This document shows, one piece after another, positions 1 through 10,436 of a stretch of 64,000 nt of DNA. The DNA is from Mayamaea pseudoterrestris (Eukaryota > Bacillariophyta > Bacillariophyceae > Sellaphorales > Sellaphoraceae). The stretch is from NCBI GenBank assembly GCA_027923505.1, contig BROI01000012.1, forward strand, positions 310,001 through 374,000, read 5' to 3'. Position numbers and translations under genes: made by a program. The notes under the pieces were generated by a model. The model was not told the origin of the DNA. It saw nothing but the letters and a program-made list of their open reading frames with translations, and did not search any database. Numbering within the stretch: position 1 is the stretch's first letter; each line of letters begins with the position of its first letter.

Positions 1-545
1 AATAGACTCGGGATTGTTGGAGCTGATAAAATTGCGTAGAAACCCGAGAGCCATCTTGGTATGGAGAGCAGCAAGCGTGCCGTCGTTGGCCTCGTAATAG
101 TAAAAGTAGTCGTCATCCTCGCTCATGAGTCCCTTGTCAATGAGGCGGCGAGCCGAGCGGACAAGCTCTGCAGCTGCAACCACTGGGCAGAAGCGAGGAT
201 CACCAGAGCTATGAGTCGTAACACTATCATCCTTTACTTGATTCTTTTGCGCTCGAAAGACGAGAGACACAGAATTGGAAAGATGGAGCGAAGGTGAAGA
301 GTGTGACACGAGCGCGCCGTCTTTCCAGAACCGCGTATCACAGATGCGAATAGGAAGAGTCCTTCGTTCAACTTTGTCTCCTTGATGGATCTGGAGGTAT
401 TCACAAGAGCGTAAACCAAAGAAAGTGGCCAAGGTAATGAGCAGTTGAAAGTGCTGGTAGCTGCGAAGGTTGGAGTGCTCGGCTGCTAGCTTCATGAGGA
501 GAGCCAGAGGGATCGCCTGCTGGTGAGCCGTGGTAGGATCCTCGT
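1..545 (-). CDS. Tyrosine recombinase (phage-integrase fold) part of DIRS-like element, partial
   Basis: Minus-strand translation of this stretch gives a segment with FFGLRSCEYLQI and, further on, VFRAQKNQVKDD and HSSGDPRFCPV. This arrangement (an R in the GLRSxEYL helix, then the F-R-x-Q-K strand) is typical of the catalytic domain of DIRS/Crypton-like tyrosine recombinases, which join the circular cDNA into the genome. The C-terminal HxxR and catalytic Tyr would lie beyond the left edge. The family call is from remembered motifs. Confidence 0.65.
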
Positions 546-569
546 TGCGGTAGCCGCGAAACAAACGTG

Positions 570-3500
570 CTAGCACTGGGAGAGTCTCTCCGCGGGCATC
601 GTGGCGGGGATCAGGGTAGCCGGCGGTCGTAAAGGCCTTAGCCACACCTCCGACGGTGGAAGAGACAGATCCGGCAACCAGTGTAGATCCTTTGCGTGCC
701 TTGGAGTACTCGCCGATGCGGACGGATTGGACGAAGGCGACGAAGAGGAGAGCGCGGTTGCCTCTGGAGCAGTCGACCATGAAGGGATCGCCTCCGAAAC
801 CAGCTCGCTCAGCGAATCGTAGCCAACGAGCCCAAGCCATGTCTTCTCGAACATGAGTGGCTCGGGTGACGCCAATTGACTCGGATTGAGCAGCAGTAAG
901 GAGGAGAGAGCGGACGTAATCTTGCTGGGCAGCGGACGCATCTTGAAGGACGCCGGAACCTGATAGGCCAAGGAAGAAGAGAGGATGAGATTGGTGAGAG
1001 ACTCGTCCGTACTGGAGAAGTCGCGCGAGATGAGGTCGGGGACCACGTTATCCAATCCCATTCGCCACTGCGAGTAGCAGCAAATCCCATATTGGTGACA
1101 AATCTCGGACAGCAACCGCGCTAGTAAAAGCATCTGCGGCGCCGAGGATTCATCCGAGAAGTTAGACCGTCGCAGCCAACCCGCTGCAGTCGTATTGTCG
1201 CCAATAGCAAGAACGCAATCGCCACGTTGAAGGCGTCCTTCGATGGCGGCGAGCCAGATGCCGACGAGTGGACCAACAAACTCGAGGACATTAATGTGAT
1301 GCTCCGGGGCGCCCGGTGGAACCGGGAGACGCCAGCCATTTCCTTCTGTTGTATCATGGCCACCTACTTGCTGAAGGCAAGCGTCGGTAGGAATGATTAT
1401 CGTCGGTACCCGAGGAACGAGTAGATTGATATCGACGCCTCGACGGGCGTCGTCCAGGAGCTCCAGACAGAGAGCAAGATCCCGTCGCTCAGCACGTGAT
1501 AGGCGCGTTTTTCCCCGATGCTTTCCTGATGCTGCCTCAGCGCGAGTCTTTGCCGAGTGTATACGACCAAGGCAAGTGCGCATCTTCAAGACAACAACGG
1601 CAACGTGGACGAGGCGACCAAAGAGCGTGTCGAGCGTGGCTGCCGGAACCAGAAAGCCTTGGCGATCGAGTAGCTCCTGGATATCTTCAGAGTAGATGCG
1701 ATACTTGTCGGGTGGCAGACTGATGAGAAGCTTTCGAGTATCAATCTCCCAACCGAGGACCACTTGAATCTCTGTTAGACACCCTTCTGCAATGAGCTTG
1801 GAGACTGCAATTAGAGCGTTTCGCGGTAGAGGTTCGTCGTCACGCAACGGACGACCCATCACGTCGAGCATTAATGGGATGGCATGAGCGCCTCGGAGAA
1901 GCGCGTCGTCGTTAGTATGGACAATGAGGCCAAGATGATCATCAAGGAAAACATCAAAGAAGGGTAAGCCATCCACCGGGATCAAAGCATTGACCGTCGT
2001 CGGACGAGCGAGTGCAAACGGCGTGGAGGCATCAGGATACACGACTGGTGTCGTAGTGATGTGTTCAATGAATCGAGATTGGAGCTGCTCGGGATTCCAA
2101 GCCGCATCCCGCACTAGCCAGTTGGCCGCATCAGTCACCATTTCAGAGAGGTCACTAAAGATGGTAGGGCAGGGAGACCCGCCGAATGTCATCCGAAGCG
2201 CCAACAGCGCGAGGGTGAAACCCTCTGTGATGCCTTTTGTCGTGGTTGCCGCTTGGACAAGCGTGGCGAGACTAAAATGGCAGTTCTTGTAAGCCGATTT
2301 CCAATCATACTTGGGTAGATACACAGGGAGCTGATGGTAGAGAAGCCTGGTTGCAATTAAACGATTCAGTAGGCGTTGTAGAGCGAATCCATAGAAGACG
2401 GGTGGTAAATCCTCCTCGCGGACTCGTTTATTAACGGAGGTGCCGGCGTGCCGTTGACAAAACGTTTGATCGTGCGTAATGCGGCCGGCTTCCTTGCGGG
2501 ATCCATCAGCTTGTAGTTTAAGTTGTTTGACGTATCCAAAAGGAGCAACAGAGACATTAGGCAGTAGATGAAGAGCCGCGACAGGGAGCGCGAGATGCCA
2601 GCCTTTTGCCGTCTCCTCCTGGAGAGATTCGAGTACCGCTTTCCGTTCTTTGGTTGCCGACTTGTGGTTGCCGTAATCGATCATGGCGTCCAGTTCTTCT
2701 TTACGAAGCTCCTCCTCCAATGGGTTTAAAGGAAAGGAGGCTCCTGACAGAAGAGTGCAGCGGACGCGCTGCCAGTGAGGATGGCCAGCGAAAATCGGTT
2801 CAAGTAGCGCAATGGGACGGAAATTAGAGCCGGGGCAAGTAGGCAAATCCGTGTGGGCGAAGAGGGTTCGTCCAAGATCCAGATTTTGCGCTTGCAGAGT
2901 TGCCATGTTGTGAGCAGCAGCGGCGGCGGAAACGTCAAAGCGGAAGGCGGAAGAGTGCATGCGAGGCGGCGACCAAAGTAAAGCTTGTTGGATGGAGGCA
3001 CACCACGACGGCGCGTGGTGAGGCCAGACGGCTGGTGGTAGATCTAAACCGCGGTCAATGATAGCCGGGTGGGTGGAAAGAGGCTCTGGGTGTGGCTGGC
3101 GTTGGTCGCAGATGACGGGTGATGGAGGAAGAAGAGGGTGGCGCTGGGTAGAGCTAGGTGGGTTGGTGGTGGCGAGTTGATCTTGGTCTTGGTCTGGATG
3201 GGAAAGGGAGCTCCCTGCAACTTGGATTAACTGGCGGGATGGCCAGCCAATTGATGCAGATGTAGAGCGATGGTGAATGGGATTGGATCGAGCATTGAAA
3301 TTGGGAGAAGGAAACTTACTCAATTCTTCGTCAATCCGATCGGTACTCAAGTGGACAGACATGGGATGTTTTGCCGATGGCGGCGCTCCCGAAATACCAC
3401 TGGAGGAGGAGGCAAACATGACTCGTTTGTCTGGAGGAATAGTAGGAAGGAATCCATGATCAGAGAGCTGGTAGCTGTCGGCATTAGCGAGGCCAATGAG

Positions 3501-3902
3501 AGGGATGGGCGCAGTGCTGTGGGTTGCAATGCGCTCGAGAGACGGTTGGAGACCGGGAGCAGTGATGGCGGGTAAGCCCGAAGCCAGAGGTGAAACCTCT
3601 CTTGGCCGAGTGCAGGCTGAAGCTGATAAGGGTATATCATGCCGCAGAGTGCGGGTGGTGGAGGTTGGAGGCGGAGCCTCCACCAACAGGGTGCTGGCGA
3701 GAGTCGAGACGGGCGTCTCCGAGTGTATGAGTCGGGGCTCAGCTAGTGGCAAGGAAAGCTCATGAGAAAGGATCTCAATCATGCTGTCGCCTGCCAAGGC
3801 ATGCTGGCCACTGGGGCTCGAGAAGGACTGGCACGTGCTGGTTGAAGAGGAGGCATCGGCCATGATAGCGTCAGGATCGAGGCTTGAAATTGATGGTAGC
3901 AA
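570..3902 (-). CDS. Reverse transcriptase / RNase H protein of DIRS-like element
   Basis: A 1,110-residue open frame. The N-terminal third is Ser/Pro-rich low-complexity sequence. The reverse-transcriptase core includes YDWKSAYKN (motif A region) and FDVFLDDHLGL, where the usual YxDD box is FLDD. An RNase H-like region follows, with PTDACLQQVGG and AIGDNTTAAGWL supplying acidic residues, then the conserved DLISRDF stretch seen in YR-element RNase H. The FLDD and SR(D)F features resemble DIRS/PAT-type enzymes more than Copia or Gypsy. The Gag-like frame lies just upstream and the recombinase just downstream on the same strand. Confidence 0.75.
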   Translation of the reverse strand: MLPSISSLDPDAIMADASSSTSTCQSFSSPSGQHALAGDSMIEILSHELSLPLAEPRLIHSETPVSTLASTLLVEAPPPTSTTRTLRHDIPLSASACTRPREVSPLASGLPAITAPGLQPSLERIATHSTAPIPLIGLANADSYQLSDHGFLPTIPPDKRVMFASSSSGISGAPPSAKHPMSVHLSTDRIDEELSKFPSPNFNARSNPIHHRSTSASIGWPSRQLIQVAGSSLSHPDQDQDQLATTNPPSSTQRHPLLPPSPVICDQRQPHPEPLSTHPAIIDRGLDLPPAVWPHHAPSWCASIQQALLWSPPRMHSSAFRFDVSAAAAAHNMATLQAQNLDLGRTLFAHTDLPTCPGSNFRPIALLEPIFAGHPHWQRVRCTLLSGASFPLNPLEEELRKEELDAMIDYGNHKSATKERKAVLESLQEETAKGWHLALPVAALHLLPNVSVAPFGYVKQLKLQADGSRKEAGRITHDQTFCQRHAGTSVNKRVREEDLPPVFYGFALQRLLNRLIATRLLYHQLPVYLPKYDWKSAYKNCHFSLATLVQAATTTKGITEGFTLALLALRMTFGGSPCPTIFSDLSEMVTDAANWLVRDAAWNPEQLQSRFIEHITTTPVVYPDASTPFALARPTTVNALIPVDGLPFFDVFLDDHLGLIVHTNDDALLRGAHAIPLMLDVMGRPLRDDEPLPRNALIAVSKLIAEGCLTEIQVVLGWEIDTRKLLISLPPDKYRIYSEDIQELLDRQGFLVPAATLDTLFGRLVHVAVVVLKMRTCLGRIHSAKTRAEAASGKHRGKTRLSRAERRDLALCLELLDDARRGVDINLLVPRVPTIIIPTDACLQQVGGHDTTEGNGWRLPVPPGAPEHHINVLEFVGPLVGIWLAAIEGRLQRGDCVLAIGDNTTAAGWLRRSNFSDESSAPQMLLLARLLSEICHQYGICCYSQWRMGLDNVVPDLISRDFSSTDESLTNLILSSSLAYQVPASFKMRPLPSKITSALSSLLLLNPSQLASPEPLMFEKTWLGLVGYDSLSELVSEAIPSWSTAPEATALSSSSPSSNPSASASTPRHAKDLHWLPDLSLPPSEVWLRPLRPPATLIPATMPAERLSQC

Positions 3903-4091
3903 TTGAATGGGCGCAGCGGAAGGGACCGACTGAATGAGGTCGCCGCGCGATGTAGAAACACTAGGTTGGTCTATAGGAGCGTCTAGGTAGAGGGTTGAAC
4001 CAGACGCTACTATGGTATTAGCTCCATCGGTGCTAGTAGTAGGTGACGTGGCTCCTCCATCATGGCTCGCCTGCCATGTGGAGGAGGACCC

Positions 4092-6230
4092 TCAAGAGGT
4101 GTCGCCAACCGCTTGTTTGCGAGCTTTGATAAACGCCTTCAACTCGATAAGTTTCTGTCCGGTAGGGGCGTCATGGACGCGACTGCAACCCTTCCAGTAA
4201 CACTTGCCGAGGCACAACCAATGAAGACAAAACTGCGCCGACTCGCCTTGATCGTTGGTTCCTTTGGGGCAGGCGCCCATGGCAGAATCCGGGAACACGG
4301 TGTTGAATGGTTTCTTGATCTGGAGCTCGGGAAGGGCGTGTGGATTCTTTCCAAGCTTTTTGCCGGCGGCCGCCTTCTGTTGCTTGGGTGGAGAGCCGCC
4401 GTCGCCACCGCCGTGATTTCCACCAGCAAAGGCCGCGCCGCCTCCGCCGGCCTTGTCATGAGTGCGCTTGTTAGAGCTCAGGAGGTAGGATGGAAGACGA
4501 TGAGCGAGTTCGTGAGGAATGGCGTCACGTTGTGGCGAACCAAAGAGGAGGCTTTTCTGAACGTCACGGAGGACGTCAAGGGCAAAAGTGTTCATCGTTT
4601 CCTTGGTCTTGCAGCCTTTCATGTGTTGATCAATGATGTTGTCAATGGAGTTGCAAAGATGAGCCAAGTAGTCAGGATCTTTCAACATGCAAGCAGCGAT
4701 TTTAAAGCGAGCATCGTAGATTGCCGCTCGGACTTCTCTAAGACGCGCGGCGATCAACGTGGTGGTGGATTTGTCGCCTGCCTTGATGCCCGCAAGTACG
4801 TTCCAGAAGATGGCGTAATCCTTCAGTCCTGCCGTAAGACCATCCACTGTTGATGGAAAATCCATTTCTACCTTGCACAGCGCTGTGAGCTCTTCCCCGC
4901 TAACGTTGTTGGCTTCGAGTTTGGCCGACTCGCCAATGGTCTTGAACGGAGAAGCAAAGTCTTGGCGAGCCGTAAACATCATGAGCGACAGATGAACAAA
5001 GAGAGCTCGGTTGACGGCAAAAGGATCGGTTTCGTAGAGCAGACGCGCCAGACCTTTCGAGACAATGAAAGACGAGTTGTACTGGAGCATCTTGGACTGC
5101 AAAAATGCTTGGAGCGCTGCCTTTTTCGAACCAAAGAAAGCCAGATGGAATGAAGATGGCTCAGCCGGAACTGTTGCGTCATCCTTGGCTGCCAAACGGA
5201 GGAACATGCGTTGGTGATCCTCGAGCAAGCTAGAGAAGCTTGGGCTCGCCGCCTGAGATGACGGTGGCGGCGAAGCTTTGTTCTTGTCCTCATACGCCAA
5301 GCGGCCAAGGTCGCCATACTTTGTCGCTACATCCAGAGCCTGTTGGACAATGGCGTCATAGTTTCCAGGAGGAGGAGGCGGATGGAAGCCACCTGGTGGA
5401 CCGGGAGGACCGTGCGCGACGGGCACAAGCAAATGGCGCGCCGTAATGTGCTGATACTCCTCAATGACTAGAGGCGGAAGGTCAGCGAGTTCAACAATGA
5501 GCGGATCGACAGGGATGGCAGTAAAGAAGGCTGCAAGCTTGGTAGAATCGTAGACTCCCGCGGCCTTTGCGAGGATCAAGAAGAGCTGGAAAGCTTTATA
5601 GACTGCCGCGTTGATGTTGTCGCATGGGACATGCTCGCCAAACTGATCGCTCCAAGTTTCGAGTGCCGCCAAGCCATTCAATAGGATGGCTTTCCAGTCG
5701 AAAGGGCCATGCTGCGTGACCACTTCATAGAGGAAAAGAGGCAGCGGGAGGATGGCTGAGGTGGACAGAATGCTGCTGGCGTTGATTGAATCTGACGCCA
5801 TCGTCAAGATTGTTTTCTCGTCACGATTGTGAATGATCTCTTCGGCGAACAGATCATCCATAGTAGGCGTGCGAATGACCATGCCTGGGTCGGTAATAGG
5901 CATCAAGTGGGAGGTAGTGACTCGCATGACACTCGAGTCGACCGCCGATCCGTAAAGGGCGAAAACACTGGTCGCCTCGTGGGGCTTGGATCGATCCTTG
6001 GGGTCGAAGAGACAATGATGAAGGATAGCTCCACCAATCTTTCCTTCCGCTTTGTAGAGGGAAAGGAAAAGGCCGTCTGGGTTGTTGTAGATCGCTTTCA
6101 AACGGGCCGGAACCGAATCGCTTGCAAAGACGCAGCTGTCTTCGAGGAGGGAGGCGTACGGGCGAGCTTTATACATGCCATCCTTGTGCGACTCGTCATA
6201 GAACTCGTCCCAGTTGTTGACGAGCTTCAT
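4092..6230 (-). CDS. Gag-like nucleocapsid protein of DIRS-like element
   Basis: A 712-residue protein. The N-terminal two thirds have no recognised domain but are alpha-rich. The middle holds a proline/glycine stretch (GPPGPPGGFHPPPPPG) and the C-terminal region has a Gly/His-rich linker followed by a Cys/His cluster, CLHWLCLGKCYWKGCSRVH, spaced as a CCCH zinc finger. A C-terminal zinc finger just 5' of a reverse-transcriptase frame fits the nucleic-acid-binding ORF1/Gag of YR retrotransposons. Assignment rests on position and the finger; the rest is unrecognised. Confidence 0.6.
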   Translation of the reverse strand: MKLVNNWDEFYDESHKDGMYKARPYASLLEDSCVFASDSVPARLKAIYNNPDGLFLSLYKAEGKIGGAILHHCLFDPKDRSKPHEATSVFALYGSAVDSSVMRVTTSHLMPITDPGMVIRTPTMDDLFAEEIIHNRDEKTILTMASDSINASSILSTSAILPLPLFLYEVVTQHGPFDWKAILLNGLAALETWSDQFGEHVPCDNINAAVYKAFQLFLILAKAAGVYDSTKLAAFFTAIPVDPLIVELADLPPLVIEEYQHITARHLLVPVAHGPPGPPGGFHPPPPPGNYDAIVQQALDVATKYGDLGRLAYEDKNKASPPPSSQAASPSFSSLLEDHQRMFLRLAAKDDATVPAEPSSFHLAFFGSKKAALQAFLQSKMLQYNSSFIVSKGLARLLYETDPFAVNRALFVHLSLMMFTARQDFASPFKTIGESAKLEANNVSGEELTALCKVEMDFPSTVDGLTAGLKDYAIFWNVLAGIKAGDKSTTTLIAARLREVRAAIYDARFKIAACMLKDPDYLAHLCNSIDNIIDQHMKGCKTKETMNTFALDVLRDVQKSLLFGSPQRDAIPHELAHRLPSYLLSSNKRTHDKAGGGGAAFAGGNHGGGDGGSPPKQQKAAAGKKLGKNPHALPELQIKKPFNTVFPDSAMGACPKGTNDQGESAQFCLHWLCLGKCYWKGCSRVHDAPTGQKLIELKAFIKARKQAVGDTS

Positions 6231-6235
6231 GTTGC

Positions 6236-6845
6236 TTTAATCTATCTTTCTTACAGTCCTTGAACGGGAGTTTCAAGGCAAACAGACCAAAAAGAATGAG
6301 GACGAGTTGCTTGCTTCCTTTTGGTGGGAAGGCGGGCTTCTCAGTCCCTGGAGAGGACCCATGACCTCTGGTCTTGAAACGGAACGCCAATGAGTCATTT
6401 ATGACGTCCTTGAGCCAATCAAATCGTCGCTTTTCTCCGACACTCCAGAATCCCGAATTTGTCGTGAACCGTGAACCGTTGGATCTTTGTCATGGTTGAT
6501 CGTTCCATGAATAACGGAGCGACTTGATGTGACATCACCGCTACGACGTTTTAACGTCGCGCCAAAATCGGCCGACCGATTTTTGAAACCTTTGGCCGGT
6601 CATTTTCCTGCTGATCGACAAGACCTTGAGCGAGTCGCAAGGACAGATTGAAGCAAGAGACCTTCCAAGTACAAAAGAAGAAGCTTGATTTGAAGCTTAC
6701 CGATCGACAAGCCTTCTGAATCGCTGCTACTGTACTCGATTACGGAGTAACACGTCCTTTTCATCGCTGTCTGGCAAGAGTCACACAAACTCGTTCCATT
6801 TCTAAACAACATCATACAAGCAACTCTTCCATTTCGTTAGCAGCC
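6236..6845. other. Intergenic, between element and membrane-protein gene
   Basis: About 600 bp without a convincing gene. It should contain both the right terminus of the DIRS-like element and the promoter of the plus-strand gene at 6846. There is a short direct repeat (GTGAACC twice near 6465) and a TTTTAACGTCGCG / GGCCGACCGATTTTTG / GGCCGGTCATTTT block around 6550-6605. No inverted terminal repeat could be assigned by eye. Confidence 0.4.
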
Positions 6846-8537
6846 ATGGACAAGTTGCCCGACAGCGACGACGAGTCGGAAAGCAGTAGTGTCGCCGACT
6901 TTCAAGTCAAAACTGACATTGCTGCCGACGATGACGATGATTCAAACTCCAGTTCGTCGTCATCGTCCTCTTCTTCGTCTTCGTCGTCAAGCGACAATCA
7001 AGGCGCCAAGGAGACCAGTGGTGCTAGCTCGACTTTTTATACAAGTATTACTGCACCTGCAGCACCTGCTAATACGACCAAGGCTGCTGCACCTGCTAGC
7101 ACGACCAAGGCTGCGCCTGCGCCTGCTGCACCTGCGAGCCCGATTAAGGCTGCACCTGCCGCTCCGATTCCACCTTCATTCCAGCGACAAGTCCGTAGCG
7201 ACTCGCCGCCTCCGTCCAATATTGAATACATGGCAAACATTGGTCATCCCGCAGCCGCTGCTGGTAAGCGTCATGATAGTGACGACGATGACGCCAGCGA
7301 GGAGGAAGTTATTTTCGAGCGAGACCATGCTGTGAGTGACAATGACGACGATCAATACGAGGAGGTAACGGTGGACGAACCGCCAACGGCTGCGGCTACC
7401 GCAACGAAACGAAGGAGTGGCTTGTTTGGCAAGCTGTTTTCCTTTGGTAATCGTCGTCGTCAACACGACAAGGATGCAGTTGACGACGAACAAATCATGC
7501 GCGAGGAGGACCACAATGAACCGTCGGAGCGAAGCATTGACAGTCCGCCGCTGCAGCCCATGCGCCAAGTGAGTGGCGATGACATGGATGCACTCGACGA
7601 AAAACAAGCAAAGGAAATGCAAGAGCATGATGCAAACAAACCATCCAGCAACAAGAAACCCTTCTTGGCAAAAATGTTTGGAAGGAAGCATCACAACAAA
7701 GATAAGGCACTGCAAGTCGATGCACAGGAGCACAATGATGAACGTGAAGCGGAACACGCGAACGTTGCAGCTGCGGCAACGAAACCATCGTTTCTCGCCC
7801 GCGTCTTTGGCGACAAGACCAAGCATGACCATCAAACGCCGCGCCATGCAGATGGTGACATTGAAACACCCGCCGACCAACTGGAAGATGCTCCACACGA
7901 GGATCATCATGACAAGAGTCGCGCCAGCGACGGCGGCGGTGGCAACAGTCACTTACAGTTTCGCACAATATGCCTCTGCATCACGCTCGCAACACTCGTG
8001 ATCATTGCGGCAAGCATTGGCACTGGCTACGCCGCTGGAACATTGTTGCTGGGTCGCAACAATCAAGCTGATCCAAACGTCAATGCCATGGGTGTTTATA
8101 CGTGCCCTTACAACTCGGCACTCTTGAACGTTTCCATCACCTTTGCCACGGATCCAGCCGATGTTGGCATTTCGCTCAAGGATCAAGGTGCCTTTTTGGC
8201 GCGCATTTGGGACTTTGAGCCGGGATCCTTTCGGTCGGCGACGCTCAATCAATTGACCAACTTGTATCAAATCTGTCTCAACGAGCAATTCAACTACGAG
8301 CTGGCGATTGTTTCGCAAAATCAAGTCGGTCTCATCAATACGTTGGGCAGCAACGAGGTTTTCGGCAAGTTTGAAGTGGCGTACAATGAAACGACCATTT
8401 TCACCTATGATGGAGACTGCAACGTCGAGGGCACCGACGCCTGCGGCGCCTACTGCTCGTGCAACTTTACACTGGCGGCGGATGGTTCGAGTGGAGCGTG
8501 CTCGACGAACTGTCCGGCAGCGGCGGCAACAACCTAA
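6846..8537 (+). CDS. Single-pass membrane protein with acidic/Ser-rich cytosolic region, unknown function
   Basis: 563 residues in one exon. Residues 1-370 are low complexity: an acidic start, a run of about 14 serines near residue 40, Ala/Pro repeats (APASTTKA-like) near 75-110, and basic KRRSGLFGKLFSFGNRRR-like patches that recur three times (GLFGKLF, FLAKMFGRK, FLARVFGDK), suggesting an amphipathic module repeated within the tail. One transmembrane helix lies at about 373-398 (ICLCITLATLVIIAASIGTGYAAG). The remaining 165 residues would be extracytosolic and contain eight or so cysteines, mostly near the C-terminus (GDCNVEGTDACGAYCSCNF), compatible with disulphides. The start is chosen at the first Met, in a good context (GCCATGG). 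No family recognised. Confidence 0.75.
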   Translation: MDKLPDSDDESESSSVADFQVKTDIAADDDDDSNSSSSSSSSSSSSSSSDNQGAKETSGASSTFYTSITAPAAPANTTKAAAPASTTKAAPAPAAPASPIKAAPAAPIPPSFQRQVRSDSPPPSNIEYMANIGHPAAAAGKRHDSDDDDASEEEVIFERDHAVSDNDDDQYEEVTVDEPPTAAATATKRRSGLFGKLFSFGNRRRQHDKDAVDDEQIMREEDHNEPSERSIDSPPLQPMRQVSGDDMDALDEKQAKEMQEHDANKPSSNKKPFLAKMFGRKHHNKDKALQVDAQEHNDEREAEHANVAAAATKPSFLARVFGDKTKHDHQTPRHADGDIETPADQLEDAPHEDHHDKSRASDGGGGNSHLQFRTICLCITLATLVIIAASIGTGYAAGTLLLGRNNQADPNVNAMGVYTCPYNSALLNVSITFATDPADVGISLKDQGAFLARIWDFEPGSFRSATLNQLTNLYQICLNEQFNYELAIVSQNQVGLINTLGSNEVFGKFEVAYNETTIFTYDGDCNVEGTDACGAYCSCNFTLAADGSSGACSTNCPAAAATT

Positions 8538-8625
8538 AAGGCGAGATAAGTGCAATGCGATGTATGTTAACGTTCATTAATTATTTGTGTCACATATGCT
8601 ATGTAAAATTCTTAACGTCAGCCAA

Positions 8626-10436
8626 TCAGCACTTGTAAAGTTCCGTATACTTGTTCGTCAAGTACCTAATGTAGTATTCCGGATTAAGCTTTTCGCCCAA
8701 TTGAGCCTCAAGGTGATCGTCAATGCTCTTGTAGAACTTGCCATGCTTGTGCACCTTTTCCGTCAGCCACGCTTTGATTTCCACAAACTCGCCTTTTCCC
8801 ACCTTTTTCTCAAAGTCGGGAATGTCCTTGCGCAGGTAGTGCTCCAACTGCGCCGCCGTGGCTGCTCCAATGAGATACGTGGGAAAGTAGCCGTAGGCCA
8901 GCATGGACCAGTGAATGTCCTGCAGACAGCCCTTGGCGTCCGACGGAACGTTGACACCAAGACTTTGCTTCATGGACGCGTTCCACCGCGCTGGAATCTC
9001 AGCAGCTTGTAACTCGCCCTTGACAAAGTCACTCTCAATTTCATATCGCAAAATGACATGCAGCGGATAGGTCAACTCGTCCGCTTCGACGCGAATCAAC
9101 GATTTCTTTGCCGCATTGACGGCGCCGTAGTAGTCTTTGGCGGTATAGTCGAACCCGTACTGCTCGTTCACCATGGGCGTGGCATACTCCCAAAAGGCCT
9201 TGCTCAAACCAACGTGACGTTCCCAAAAGATGGATTGACTCTCGTGCATACCCATGCTGAGTGCCTCCTGAATTGGTTCGTCGTAAAATTCACCTGAACG
9301 ACTGTCACTGTCACTCACTATATGTTGCTCATACATGGCGTGCCCACCCTCGTGCAGCGTGGCAATCAATCCTTCCCGCCAGTTGTCGGTGGAGAATCGC
9401 GACGTGATGCGCACGTCAAATGGTCCACTGGAACTTGTGAACGGATGCACGCTCACGTCGATGCGTCCCCTGCTGGCGTCGTAGCCAATGGACTGCACCA
9501 ACGTACTGGCGAGTTGCTGCTGCGCGTCGACTGCAACGTGGCGCTGCGTGGGAGCGGTGCTTGGCGGAGTGGCACCTTCGCCCAATACCTTGTCAATGAG
9601 TGGAATGAGCGCCTGCTTGATTTGTGCAAAAATGGCGTCAATGCGTGTTGGATCCATGCCAGTCTCGTACGTATCGAGCATGGTGGCGTAGACGGATGGC
9701 TGCTGCTGCGACGCTTCATGACTTCCCTGCTGCTCACACTTGGCAATATGTATGGCAGTCTCGATGCAACGACTCAAAACGTTGCTAAACAACGAAAAAT
9801 CATCTTCCTGCCGCGCCTTTGCCCAGGCGGAGTACGCCTCGCTCGAGAGTTGCGCCTTGCGCGCCGCTAGTTCGTTGGGAACGCAACTGGCTTTGAGGTA
9901 GTTCTTTTTCGCCAGCTCCAAGTTGCGCTGCTCCCTCTCACTCAACTGTGTCGCTTCTGCCTCCACCTTGCGAATGAGCGCACCAATCTTGTCACAGGTG
10001 CTCCTTTCGTGAATCACCGACGCCAGCGCGGCCGCCTGCTTGCCGCGGTCAACGGAGGCAGCGGCGGGCATGAAGACCATCTGTGAATATGTAAAAACAC
10101 GCGGTAGAGATTTTGAAACATGGAGTGAGAATGTTTCACTAACTGCGAGATAATTCCAACGATTCATGATTCATATCGCACCTTGTCGTAACCGAGAATG
10201 GAGGAAACGCGCGACAGCTGCTTGATTGCGTCGAGCTCCTTGAGTAGCTCCTGGTAGGCCGTCATGGTGGTGGATGCTGATGTTGCTTCTGTCGTGGCAG
10301 TCGCCATTGTCTTGTGAATTGTCTTACTGCTTCCGCCGCGCAAGTGAATAGCCGATGCCTTTACGGAAAACGAATGAACGTTGCGAACGTGTGACAATGA
10401 GGAAGCAATGCTCAAAACGAGTCGCTTCCAGTTCAT
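8626..10436 (-). CDS. M32 family metallocarboxypeptidase (carboxypeptidase Taq type), two exons
   Basis: Zinc carboxypeptidase that removes C-terminal residues from peptides. Exon 1 is 10182-10436 (85 codons) and exon 2 8626-10080; the 101-bp GT-AG intron (10081-10181) falls inside the conserved N-terminal helix so that splicing restores LGYDK-MVFMPAAA, the M32 pattern. Total 569 residues, against about 500 for bacterial enzymes. The zinc site is HEGGHAMYEQH (HExxH) with the downstream Glu in HESQSIFWE. The first 30 residues (MNWKRLVLSIAS...VKASAIHLRGG) look like a presequence: hydrophobic, then ASA-I, close to the ASAFAP cleavage motif of diatom plastid-targeted proteins but lacking the aromatic residue. 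Location (plastid, secretory or mitochondrial) is therefore open. Met44 (MATATT) is an alternative cytosolic start. Confidence 0.92.

Larger units (their letters stand above)
1..6235 (-). mobile_element. DIRS-like (tyrosine-recombinase) retrotransposon, left end outside window
   Basis: A retrotransposon on the minus strand. Its parts, in transcription order, are a Gag-like protein with a CCCH-type zinc finger (about 4.1-6.2 kb), a reverse transcriptase with RNase H (about 0.6-3.9 kb) and a tyrosine recombinase (about 1-545), which continues past the left edge. A tyrosine recombinase in place of a DDE integrase, with no aspartic protease visible, is the hallmark of DIRS/Ngaro-type YR retrotransposons. 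The two long parts read openly, so the visible portion looks largely whole and fairly young; intactness cannot be judged with one end missing. The right terminus and its split or inverted repeats were not identified; the boundary given is the Gag start. Confidence 0.75.

Noticed and set aside
7176-7952. 258-residue minus-strand frame with hydrophobic stretches
   Set aside because: Shadow of the acidic membrane-protein gene; hydrophobicity comes from reading Asp/Ser codons backwards.
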